Assembly: GCA_030762935.1 (NCBI GenBank) | Contig: CM060899.1 | Span: 19,603,501-19,667,500, forward strand | DNA length: 64,000 nt | Direction: 5' to 3' | DNA from: Hymenopus coronatus | Lineage: Eukaryota > Arthropoda > Insecta > Mantodea > Hymenopodidae | In this document: positions 36,040-46,330 of the stretch, in pieces | How the letters are laid out: the number at the start of each line of letters is the position of its first letter | Position numbering within the stretch: the stretch's first letter is position 1 | Program-made: the position numbers and the translations under genes | Notes under the pieces: model-generated | The model's input: only the letters and a program-made list of their open reading frames with translations | Told to the model about the DNA's origin: nothing | Database searches by the model: none

Positions 36040-36068
36040 AAATATTTGAATGTTGGTTTATTCTAGTG

Positions 36069-36724
36069 CAATGATGGCCAATTATTAATGCACTGAGGGC
36101 CAGAATACAAATAAGACCTTACTTGAGGGCTAGGAAAAGTAATAGTATAACTATATTAAAAATGAAATAACAGCAATAGTAACTTAAGATCACCTTATTT
36201 TTAATATTAATACACGCGGTTGGTCAAAATATTTTACAAAAGATTTAAATTCCAATTCCAGTTCTGATGTTGAATTAAGAATATGAGATAACATTGAATC
36301 AGTTAATCTGTTATTGGACTTTGATTTCACTAGTTTCATAGCAGAGAAGGCAGTTTCACATATGTAAGTACCATCAAATATGGAAGTAAGTTTTAAAGTC
36401 CAGTTTCTAAGATGTGGAAAATGTTCCTTTGAAATGAGTTTTCAAAAATCAACGCCAGTTGCCTTTGATACTTGAGAGATAAATCTATGGGAGCTCACAT
36501 AGTTCTAACTGTAGATCCCCGGGCTGGCACTCTACCTAACATCTCAAGGCATTGTTGACGAAAAGTTCCAACTGTGATCGAAATACTTCAAAATCTTGAA
36601 TTTTACTATCAAATTCTAAAATGAGATCTACCCAGGAAGTTAAAAATAGGAATAAATCATATATTTGTTCGCGGACCGGATTAAAAATACTCTAGGCCCG
36701 CGGGCCACCTTTTGGCCATCACTG
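36069..36724 (-). mobile_element. hAT element, deleted, 8-bp TSD
   Basis: The TSD TTCTAGTG at 36061-36068 and 36725-36732, with inverted ends CAATGATGGCCAA and TTGGCCATCACTG, delimits 656 bp. The minus strand encodes TSIFDGTYICETAFSAMKLV then KSKSNNRLTDSMLSHIL, the C-terminal dimerisation domain of ZBED-type hAT transposases. The BED finger and catalytic core are gone. Confidence 0.92.
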
Positions 36725-36780
36725 TTCTAGTGTATTCCATTATTTCCCTCTTACTTATAAGGAACTAAGCCATGAGACCT

Positions 36781-37300
36781 TTATGGTTATATGTGTGTGA
36801 TGTCGGAGAAGATTCCGCATGTAGCTCAGACCCAGGAGGATAGAATGAGATGAGAGTGATTTCAAAGGGCGGCTGAAACCGGACGGTGAAGAGCCACCGT
36901 GGAGGGTCCCTAACATATCTCAAGCAGTTCTTCATCCCAAGGCGGGGAGCGCGGAGCCCGCTTCTCAGGTCTGACCAAACTCGCTGGGTCTACAGACGAC
37001 TTCCAACGCCATCCCGCCACCGAGAGTAGTACTTCCAGACCGTAGGTAGACCGCCACCACCGCAGTCCTCGCCGACACTTAAAACCCTGAAAGAGACCGG
37101 TTAAATGAAATGGTGATGGAATGAAGAGACAGGAAGTTCAGGGGAATGAAGAAACCTCCGCAACATTTACCTAGTGATCCGGGAAACACGCGAAAAACCC
37201 ATGGGTCCGAGAGGTCGGCCACGGGATTCCAACACACGATTTTCTGAATGACAGACCCAGACGAACGCCTGAGCCACATGGCTCGGTATGATAATGTTTA
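36781..37300 (-). mobile_element. SINE-E copy, antisense
   Basis: Antisense tRNA-like head at 37215-37290 (GGCTCAGGCGTTCGTCTGG and TGTTGGAATCCC on the minus strand) and a GC-richer body (GTGGAGGGTCCCTAACATAT, CAAGCAGTTCTTCATCCC). Relatives at 17646 and 62830. Confidence 0.65.
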
Positions 37301-37372
37301 GGTATGTTGATTAGCATTAAGTAGACAAAAGAATAGTTTGTCAAGCAGTCAAGGAAACACGTAAGGTTTTTG

Positions 37373-39191
37373 AAGTCGTAGAGAAGGTATTGCATTCCAC
37401 TCAAAAATTCCATACCGATATTTTACCGGAAATAAACGTGTCAGGGTTCCCTGCATAAAAAATCAGTTTTAGAAAAAAGTCCGCGCGCGTGTGTGTCCGC
37501 GTTTCTATGAACACAATAGCTCAGAAACGAAAAGTCGGTAAAATACCAAACTTGCTATTTACGTTTAGTATCTTCCAAGGATGCGACACGAAGATTTTGA
37601 GAAGAATCCTCCCACCTTAAGCTACCCTTTACATGGAAAAAATTTCGAAAATTTTGGTTTTCTCAAAAATGGTTCTAACAATTTTGATTAAATTGCCAAA
37701 TATTAGAGATACTAGGGTCGGCTGATAAGTCCCGGAAAACAGCTTTTAAAAAAACTTTTTTTTACTCTATTTCTCAACATAATTTCCAACATTTGTCATA
37801 TCGGTGTTCTAATTTAATTAAACAATCTCTGTAGTGCGATTTATCAAGGTCTTCAAAATAGCTGTTTACTGCATCAATGACCTCCTTGTTGCTGTGAAAT
37901 CTTCGTCCTCCAAGAATTTCTTTGAGGTTTGGGAACAGGTGGTAATCACTGGGTGCTAGATCTGGCGAATAGGGTGGATGTTCAAGCAATTCCAACTTTA
38001 ATTCGCACATTTTTCCCATTGCAATGACTGAACGATGGGCCGGAGCATTGTGATGATGAAACAAGATTTTCTTTTTGCCAAATGAGGTGTTTTTCCTTTC
38101 ACCTCATCACACAAACGTTGCAGAAAGCTTGCGTAGTAGCCACCAGTGATACTTTTACCCTTTTCCAAGTAATCATTAAAACTAATTCCCTGTGCATCCC
38201 AGAAAATACTCGCCATAACCGTGTTAGCTGACAAATTGACTTTGCCTTTTTTGGAGTTGATTCACCTGGCGCAATTCACTGTTTTGACTGTGATTTACTT
38301 TCTGGAGTGTAGTGATGTGTCCAAGTTTCATCCATGGTAATAAGCCGTCTCAAAAATTCACTGGGATTTTTGCGGTAGAGCTCCACATTTTTCTTTGCAA
38401 CTTTTGATCAGGTGTCAACAAACGCGGCTCCTATCCTGCACAGACCTTGTGAAAGCCCAAAACATTATTAAAATATAACCTGCACGTCCTTTTGATATGT
38501 TTACAGCCTCTGCTATCTCAAACAACTTTAATTTGGGGTCTTCCAGTACTAAACGATGCATTTTTTCAAAGATCTCTGGACATCTCCAGAGCGAGGCTCA
38601 TCACTAGTGCTCGTACGTCCCATTTTTAACTCTGCAACCCTTATTTTAATTGTTGAATATGAAGGGGCAGAGTCTTTCAATGAGCTGTCCATTTCCTGCT
38701 TGATTTCTTTTGGCGTTAAGCCTTTCAAATGGAAGTATTTAATCACATCTCGTTTTTCCAAATCATCCATTTTCGTGAAAACTCTAAAGTTGTATTGTTT
38801 AAATTGCTGTCATTCGAAAACTGAACAAGCTATTGACCTGTAACTATGGATACAAGCTAGTCTAGAGTTAAATTATACGATGCTACCGTCTAAGTGGTCT
38901 AGTGGCGCCATATCTGTGTGAGGTCCGGGACTTATCAGCCGATCCTCGTAAAAGAGATTAATTAGAATTTTAAGTGTTTCATATGGTGTTTCACTTTAAA
39001 GATCGACACTATCGTTTTAACCTGTGCTTTTTCTTATTTCCCTTCTACTTACAAGGAGCTAGCAATAAGACTAATTCTGGTTATGTTTATCTTGATTAGC
39101 ATGGTGTAGATAACAGATTAATCTTTTGAATAAAGGATTTGCATGACGAAAAGCTAAATGACATTATGCTAATGGAACACGTTAGATTTTT
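37373..39191 (-). mobile_element. HLE copy 18, H2, split by mariner M2
   Basis: Starts without its outer hairpin arm (GTAGAGAAGGTATTGCATTC) directly after copy 16. It is interrupted at TTAGAGATA by the mariner and ends GGAACACGTTAGATTTTT, where copy 19 starts immediately. Confidence 0.9.
37712..38948 (-). mobile_element. mariner M2, full length, broken
   Basis: Ends GGGTCGGCTGATAAGTCCCG and CGGGACTTATCAGCCGATCC with TA at 37710-37711 and 38949-38950; 1237 bp. On the minus strand the N-terminus (MDDLEKRDVIKYFHLKGLTP) is open at 38770-38549. The first catalytic region is VMASIFWDAQGISFNDYLEK (about 38210). The second reads FHHHNAPAHRSV, His replacing the Asp of the usual HDNAPAH. The third is PPYSPDLAPSDYHLFPNLK. 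A frameshift near 38000-38060 separates the second block from the first. It lost activity by both changes. Confidence 0.93.
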
Positions 39192-39325
39192 ACTTTCTCT
39201 ATACGTACTATATACATAGTGTATACAGAAGGTATTGCACTCCACCCAAAAATTCGATACCGAGATTTCACCGGAAATATGTTTTAGGGTCCCCTGTATC
39301 CATAAAAAGCATTTTCCTAAAAAGG

Positions 39326-39369
<44 letters not shown>

Positions 39370-40074
39370 CACGATAACTAAAAAACGAAAAGTCGGTAAA
39401 ATACCAAAGTTGGTATTTAAGTTTAGTAAATTCCAGGGATGTGACACGAAGATTTTGAGAAAAATTCTTTCACCCCAAACTACCCTTTACATGGAACTTT
39501 TTTCCAAAATTTTGATTTTCTTAAAAATGGCTTTAACGATTTTGATTAAAATATCATATACTAAAGATATTTACCTGACAAATAATATGTATATCTTTAA
39601 TTTTCTGGGAATAGCCTCTGAAGACTACTTTATTCTGGACGAATTTTACGAAATTTTGCATAACTGCTAAACCGTAAGAGATAGAAAAAAAAACTTACCA
39701 CACAAAAAATGTAGGGCACTTTAAAACACATACTTTATGATACATGCATTTTTTTTCGTGGAGTTAATCGTTTTTGAGATATTTCTTGTTTTTGGTTTCA
39801 GCTTTAAAAATTATACTTTTCTCATACAGGAAATTGTCAACTCCTGTCCATACAAACAAAGGATCTTCAGTCACGTAACAACCAGGCTTTGACTATCATT
39901 TAAGCTATGGTACTCCCTTATTTCGCTTCTGCTTCTAAGAAGCAAGTAATAAGGCTATTTCTGCTAATGTTTTCTGGATTTGAATGAAGGAAATAAATGC
40001 ATAAGCTTTTTAACAATAATTTGTTGCAGAGACGTAGAGAAAGTCATGTGAATGGAACACATCAGATTTTTTTT
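39192..40074 (-). mobile_element. HLE copy 19, H1, near complete
   Basis: CTCTATACGTACTATATACA hairpin, 34-base GT run at 39327-39367, and left end GGAACACATCAGATTTTTTT. Confidence 0.97.
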
Positions 40075-40517
40075 CTGTTGTTTTATTTTTTAAAATGCTA
40101 AAAAATGAAAGCAGTAACTTGAGGGCTGAAAAGTGAAAAAAAAAAAAAAAAAATCACACACACACACACACAAGCACTCTTAATGAAAGTGTCATAAAGC
40201 AATAGGTTATAAATGTAACGTGGATTACTGTACAATTTAGCACATGTTGTTGCGTAGCTGAATTTTGATTCACATTGCCTGCGGCATCTGCTTACACCTC
40301 CCAAAATCCATTTTGATAAGTACACAGATTATTTGCATACGTACGAGGGCCGTTGTTATCGGATGCATTTCCATCTCTGAGGCTAGAGTATATATATATA
40401 ACTTCCCCTCTTACGTCGATGTCAGAAATGCTTGCATCAAGTTTTGAAATTTCAAAATCACTGGGTTTCTTCTTATACATCCCGAACTGCGGCTTTTAAA
40501 TTAGATTAATTAAAAAA
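40075..40517. other. unassigned; one open minus-strand frame
   Basis: The minus frame 40292-40480 (MYKKKPSDFEISKLDASISD, IDVRGEVIYIYSSLRDGNAS, ending FWEV) has a mixed, non-repeat-like composition. I do not recognise it. An A run and CA repeat lie at 40137-40172. Confidence 0.3.
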
Positions 40518-41332
40518 AATCTGATGTGTTCCATTCACATGACTTTCTCATTATCTCTGTAACAAATTATTGTCAAAAAGTTTATGCTTCTAGTCTTATT
40601 AATTGCATCCTTGTAAGTAGAAGCGAAATAAGGGAGTATCATAGGTTAAAGTGACAGTCAAAGCTGGTTGCTAGGTGACTGATGTTCCTTTGTTTGTATG
40701 GACAGAAGTTGGCAAATTCCTGTATGACAAAAGTATGTTTTTCAAAGCTGAAACCAAAAACAAGGAATATCTAAAAAACGATCAGCTCCACGAAAAAATG
40801 TATATTATATAAATTGTGTGTTTTAACGTACTCTACATTTATGTGTAGTAAGTTTTTGTCCATCTCTTACGGTTTAGCAGTTATGCAAAATTCTCTAAAA
40901 TTGATTCAGAATTAAGTAGTCTTCAGAGGCTATTCCCAGAAAATTCAAGATATACATTTTATTTTTCAGGTAAATATGTTTAATATACGATATTTTAATC
41001 AAAATCGTCTTTGCCATTTTTAAGAAAATCAAAATTTTCGAAAAAAGTTCCATGTAAAGGGTAGTTGGGGGTGGGGGTATTTTCTTGAAAACCTTTAAGT
41101 CGCATCCTTGGAAGATACCAAACTTAAATACCAAGTTTGGTATTTAACGGTCTTTTCATTTTTGAGCTATGCTGTCCACAGGCACACCCGCACACACGGA
41201 CCTTTTTCCAATAATGCGTTTTTTGGAATCAGGGGGACCCAAAACATGTATCTCGGTATCGAATTTTTGGGTGGAATACAATACCTTCTCTATACACTAT
41301 GTACCTATATTGTAAGTGTACAGAAAGTAAAA
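40518..41332 (+). mobile_element. HLE copy 20, H1
   Basis: ATCTGATGTGTTCCATTCAC to a hairpin GTACCTATATTGTAAGTG and CAGAAAGTAAAA. Confidence 0.96.
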
Positions 41333-41449
41333 GTGTCAAAGGTTTAAATAATTATTCATTTGTTCGTTTCTATATTTCGTAATAGTTTGATGGTTTATTC
41401 ACACAGAATAAACTGCATCTGCTTTTCCAACAAAAAGTGTCTGACAGTG

Positions 41450-41610
41450 CACACGCACACTCACGGTCCTTTTTTCAAAAATGAGATTTTTTGGATTCAG
41501 GTTGACCTAAAGCATGTATTTCCGGTGAAATATCGGTATCGACTGTTTGGGTGGAATACAATACCTGCTCTATACACTAAGTAAATAGTACGTGTAGAGA
41601 AAGTAAAAAT
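41450..41610 (+). mobile_element. HLE hairpin-end segment, duplicated
   Basis: ACACTCACGGTCCTTTTTTC to AGTACGTGTAGAGAAAGTAA; no left part. Confidence 0.9.
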
Positions 41611-41629
41611 GTCAAAGGTTTAAATAATT

Positions 41630-42181
41630 GGATAGGTATCAGACTGAATAACACAATGCCATAGCCGGAATTTGAACCACGGATCTCCCGATCTATATCC
41701 GTTTACTCTGCCACTGAGCTACCATGGCAACATGCCGGCATTGCATTGAATTTCTCTACTGACTCATATGTTTCCCGGTAAACCACAAGGTGATCTCAAA
41801 TTATTTTGAGATGACAACCCCAATGACGACTTACAAAGTTATAAGTATTTTAAGTCCCAGGATTCACAGTATAGCCAACTATACCTATCCAACTCCTGTC
41901 CTACACACTTAAAGTACTAACAACATTGTAAGTCGCCATTGGGGTTGCCATCTCAAAATAATTTGAGAACACCTTGTGATTAACCGGGAAACATGCGAGA
42001 CAGTTGAGAAATTCAATGCTATGCCAACATGTTGCCATGGTAGCTCAGTGGTAGAGCAACCGGCTAGAGATCGGGAGATCCGTGGTTCAAATCCCGGCTA
42101 TGGCATTGAATCTTTCAGTCTGACTCTACCTATCCAAGTACTGTCCTAAACACGGTTTGTTAGAAAAAACAAATAAACCTA
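41630..42181. mobile_element. SINE-D copy 4, long foldback with 11-bp TSD
   Basis: TTTAAATAATT at 41619-41629 and 42182-42192. The left arm is an antisense SINE-D (head near 41660-41730) and the right arm a sense SINE-D. The right arm holds a 71-base tRNA-like unit at 42034-42104 (GCCATGGTAGCTCAGTGG to CCCGGCTATGGC). Both arms end in the same tail, GACTCTACCTATCC or its complement. Confidence 0.92.
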
Positions 42182-42300
42182 TTTAAATAATTATTCATTT
42201 GTTGTTCCATATTTCGTAATAGTTTGAGAATTTATTCATGCAGAAACACCTACATCAGCTTTTCCAACAAAAAGCGACTGACATAGCGCGCTCAAAGAGA

Positions 42301-42730
42301 AATAAATGACCAAAGGAACGGAAATACGATTCGGTAGCATTCATAAGATGCCCCACGGTACCTTCATAGCACAATAGGGTCCAGGTGCTCCAAATTCATG
42401 TGCCTCGCTTGTATTTACACTGTGAAGCACATACTGAAATTTTCATGACAGGTTTTCTTTGATCTAAACTTCTACAAGAGCAATGCTGAATTTAAAGGAG
42501 GAAATAAGAAAAAAGCAGAGAACTGAAGTGTTGTCGGCGAAAGAGGGCAGAGGGGTAGCTGTTCGCTTTTGGCTACAACTAAATCGTAATTCCCTGTTGT
42601 TGGCGAGGGGTTTATAGTATGAATGCACCAATGAAGGCGTTTAAAGGAAGTATCTTATACCTTTCTTTGACTCAGTTGCTTTCCTATAAGCTTGAGTCAA
42701 CAACACTAGTAACTGTGAAAAGAAATAAAA
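42301..42730. other. unassigned unique-looking sequence
   Basis: Less AT-rich than the surroundings; no frame or repeat identified. Confidence 0.45.
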
Positions 42731-43620
42731 AATCTGATGTATACCATTCACATAACTTTCCTACATCTCTACAACAAATTATTGTTAAAAAGCTTCTATT
42801 TACTTCATGCTAATTGACAAAAAAAAAAAACTAGCAGAAATAATCTTATTACTTGCTTCCTTGTAAGTAGAAGCGAAATAAGGGAGTGCCATAGGCTAAA
42901 GTGATAGTCAAACGCTGGTTGCTATGTGACTGAAGTTCCTTTGTACGGACAGGAGTTGATAAATTCCTATGTTAGAAAAAGTATAGGTGTTTTAAAGGTG
43001 AAATAAAAAACAGGGAATATCTAAAAAACGACAAACTCAATGAAAAAAATGTATATAACATAAATTGTGTGTTTTAACGTGCTCTACATTTTTTGTGTAG
43101 TAAGGTTTTGTCCATCTCTTACGGTTTAGCAGTTATGCAAAATTCCGTAAAATTGATCCAGAATAAAGTAGTATTCAGAGGCTATTCTCAGAAAATTCAA
43201 AATATACATTTTATTTATCAGGTAAGTATACGATATTTTAATCAAAAATGTTAGAGATTTTTTTTAGAAAATAAAAATTTTTGAAAAAAGTTCCATGTAA
43301 AGGGTAGTTTGGGGTGGGGGGATTTTTCTCAAAATCTTCCTGTCGCATCCCTGGAAGATACTAAACTTAAATACCAAGTTTGGTATTTTACCGACTTTTC
43401 GTTTTTGAGTTATCGTGTTCACAGGCACACACGGACACACGGACACACGGACACACACACACACACACACACACATGGAGTTTTTTCTGAAAATCCTTTT
43501 TTTTGGATACAGGGGACGCTAAAACATATATTTCCGGTGAAATCTCGGTAGCGGATTATTTAGTGGAGTGCAATACCTTCTCTATACACTATGTACATAG
43601 TACGTATAGAGATTGTAAAA
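42731..43620 (+). mobile_element. HLE copy 21, H1
   Basis: ATCTGATGTATACCATTCAC to GTACATAGTACGTATAGAG; CA run at 43450-43475. Confidence 0.96.
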
Positions 43621-43649
43621 ATTACATAGATGATTTATTTTAAAGAAAT

Positions 43650-44290
43650 CTACATTTTTTGTACTGTAAATTTTTGTATGATGGCGCCGAGGCCGAGTGG
43701 TTAGATCGCTCACCTCCCACCTAGCGGCCGGGGTTCGATCCCAAGCGGCTGCATGTTGGATTTGTGGTGGACGAAACCGTGTCTGGGCGGGTTTTCTCCG
43801 TGTCCTCCGGTTTCCCCCGCCACTCATTCAATTAAGTGCTCCATCATTGCCTTTCTTATCCTCCATCTCGTTTGAATTTCATATCACGCTCATGCCTGGC
43901 TAGGGGTGTCAGCCCTACATAAGGGGAAGATGAACCGACTACAAAATGTTTCTGTATATTTCTTACGGTTTACCAGTTATGCAAAAGTCATCCAGAATGA
44001 AGAGGTCTTTAGAGGTCATTTCCAGAAAGTCTACGCTATACATTTTATTGGTCATGTAAATATCTTTAATATACGGTACTTTAATCAAAATCGTTAGAGC
44101 CATTTTTTAGAAATGTTCGGAATTTTTAGTTAGTTTGGGGTGGGAGAATTTTATTAAAAATCTTCGTGTCGCACCTTTGGAAGATGCGACACATATACAC
44201 TTCACACACGGAAATGTTTTTTGGATAGGGATTGCAATACCTTCCCTATACACTATGTACCTAGTAGGTAAGTGTAGAGAAAATAAAAAT
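43650..44290 (+). mobile_element. HLE copy 22, truncated, holding SINE-C
   Basis: 43650-43679 (GAAATCTACATTTTTTGTAC) continues after the SINE with TTCTTACGGTTTACCAGTTA to the hairpin CCTATACACTATGTACCTAG. The left third is absent and the part after the GTCGCACC block is abbreviated. Confidence 0.88.
43680..43948 (+). mobile_element. SINE-C reference copy
   Basis: TSD TTTTTGTAT (43671-43679) and TTTCTGTAT (43949-43957), one mismatch. Head like tRNA-Ser/Leu: GGCCGAGTGGTTAGATCGC and GGGGTTCGATCCCAAG. The body has GGGCGGGTTTTCTCCGTGTC, CGGTTTCCCCCGCCACTC; the end is GATGAACCGACTACAAAATG. Confidence 0.9.
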
Positions 44291-44360
44291 CTTATATGCT
44301 AAATTCGCATGACTGTTTCAACCCATTCTTCAAGAAAATATTCTTATATAAGCATATTTT

Positions 44361-45855
44361 AGTTTCTCTAGCACGTATGTACATTATACAAAGTAGATAG
44401 AGAAGGTATTGCATTCCATCCAAAACTTCATTTCTAGGTTTTTCCGGAATTGTATGTTTTGAGGTCCCCGAATTAAAAAAAAAGTTTAAAAAAAGATTAA
44501 AATACCCTATGTTGAAGATATTAACATCACAAATAAAGTGTATATTTAGAATTTTTTTGAGAATTGCTTCGAAAGAGTTCTTGATTCTGAATGAGCTTTG
44601 CTGAATTTTGCATTACGGTTATATCAAAAGAGGTAGACGAAAACGTACTACTAACAAAACCACTGGATCTCCTTCTTACTTTCTCAACACGTACTATGTA
44701 CGTAGTGTATAGAGAAGTCATTGCATTCCACTTAAAAATTCGATACCGATATTTCACTGAAAATATAAATTTTAGGGTCCCTGTATCCAAAAAACTATTT
44801 TCAGAAAAAGATCTTTGTGTTGTGTGTGTCCGTGATTCAGTGTAACCGTGTGTCTGTAAACACGATAGCTCAAAAACAAAAAGTCGTTAAAATACCAAAC
44901 TTGTCCAGGGGTGCGACACAAAGATCTTGAGAAAATTTCCCCACCCCAAACTACCTTTGACATGGCAAAAATTGTAACATTTTGATTTTCTCAAAAATGG
45001 CTCTAACGATTTTGATTAAAATACATATTGCAAATAAAATTTATATCTTGAATTTTCTGGAAATAGCATCTAAAGACCTCTTTATTCTGAATGAATTTTG
45101 CGAATTTTACGTAACTGTTAAACCGTAAGAGATAGACAAAAACTTACTAAAAAAACCAGACCACTTAAAAACACACAATTTATGCCACATACGCTGTATC
45201 CATGGAAGTGACGATTAGTGAGACATTCCTTGTTATTTGTTTCTGATTTAAAATACTTAAACTTTTTTCACCCTGAAAGTTGTACACTCCTTTTCTTGCA
45301 TAGAAACGGTTTTCAACCATATGGCAACCAGCTTTCAAAAATTTTTATTATCACTTTATTCTAGAGCATTCCCTTATTTCCTTTCTACGTACAAGGAAGC
45401 AGGTAATTAAGACAATATCTGTTAATGTTTATCTCGGTTATCATAAAGTAGATAGAGAATTGAGATTTTTAATATTAATTTGCTATAAAGATGTAGAGAA
45501 AGTCATGGGAATGGGACTCATCAGATTTTTCTTGTAGAGTTGACAGTTTTTGAGATATTCCTTGTTGTTGGCTTCAATTTGAAACTACGTAAATTTTCGT
45601 TTCATTTCTCTTGTTTCACTGCTGCCCATGCAAAGAGAACCGAACTTCAATTGTTTCACATAGCGACCAGCTTTTAACAGCTTTGACTATCGCTGTAGCC
45701 TAGTATATTACCTTATTTCCATTCTACTTACAAGGAATTAAGTAATAAGACTAATTCTGCTACTGTTTATCTCGATTAGCATAATGTAAATAAAAGAATA
45801 ATCTTTAGCAAGAATAGTTAGTTTGTGGAATAGCTATGGAACTCATTAGAGCTTC
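44361..45855 (-). mobile_element. HLE copy 23, H2, split by copy 24
   Basis: 44361-44677 carries hairpin CTCTAGCACGTATGTACATT and inner body. 45531-45855 continues from GTAGAGTTGACAGTTTTTGA to GGAACTCATTAGAGC. Confidence 0.87.
44678..45530 (-). mobile_element. HLE copy 24, nested in copy 23
   Basis: Hairpin CTCAACACGTACTATGTACG; left end GGGACTCATCAGATTTTT. Next to it copy 23 resumes with its expected sequence. Confidence 0.93.
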
Positions 45856-46330
45856 TGTCTACAATGCCTTCGTTTTTTGCCAAGGCCGGGGATCGTGCTA
45901 ATGAAGCCTCGCACTCAGTCTACTACATTGTGGTGTTTTCAATTCTGTAACTCCCGCGTTCTTTCTGGCAAGTGTTAGTAAAGTATATGTAATGAGTACT
46001 AGCTTGTTTTAAGTGTTGTATCCATCTGCGCGAAGTCTTTCTCGATATGGTCGGATGCAGTTACCATACATACACCTAAGTACTTCTTGCGTAATGTTAA
46101 TAAGTTTTGCACTATAGTCACCCCACAGATACATAGAGAGATTAGACTAAAAATGCCCTATCCTTATGCATTGTGTTTGGGAAGCAGGGCTTTCGCGCAG
46201 TCGCCATATTTAGCCACTACACTTTTGAAATGGCTTGTGTGAGTTAAATGTGCACATAAAAATAGGGTTTTGTAGTCTTAAATGTTCAATTAAGCAGTAA
46301 ATTTAGACTGTAAGTTTCAAAACCAGTAGA
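45856..46330. other. sequence upstream of the P-element relic
   Basis: Probably part of the same old element (5' non-coding), but terminal inverted repeats were not found. Confidence 0.35.

Larger units (their letters stand above)
34770..37372 (-). mobile_element. HLE copy 16, H2, split by three later insertions
   Basis: Pieces 34770-35147, 36040-36060, 36733-36780 and 37300-37372 read colinearly as one H2 element: CCTGAATTTCTTGGAAT, then GTGTATTCCATTATTTCCCT, TTGATTAGCATTAAGTAGAC and an end of the form AAACACGTAAGGTTTTT. The gaps are HLE copy 17, a hAT element and a SINE-E. The hairpin end is lost. Confidence 0.75.
41333..42300. repeat. tandem duplication of an HLE hairpin end plus its flank
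   Basis: The flank 41333-41445 (GTCAAAGGTTTAAATAATTA, TATTTCGTAATAGTTTGA, CTTTTCCAACAAAAAG) recurs at 41611-41629 joined to 42182-42300. A second hairpin-end segment, 41450-41610, lies between the two. Confidence 0.85.

Noticed and set aside
39327..39367. Long GT run as a possible Z-DNA or regulatory signal
   Set aside because: It is the variable microsatellite of an HLE present at the same place in all copies.
42034..42104. Cloverleaf-like 71-base unit resembling a tRNA gene
   Set aside because: The T stem has two mismatches, and the anticodon stem one. The unit is the head of a SINE-D with family copies around it, so not a functional tRNA.
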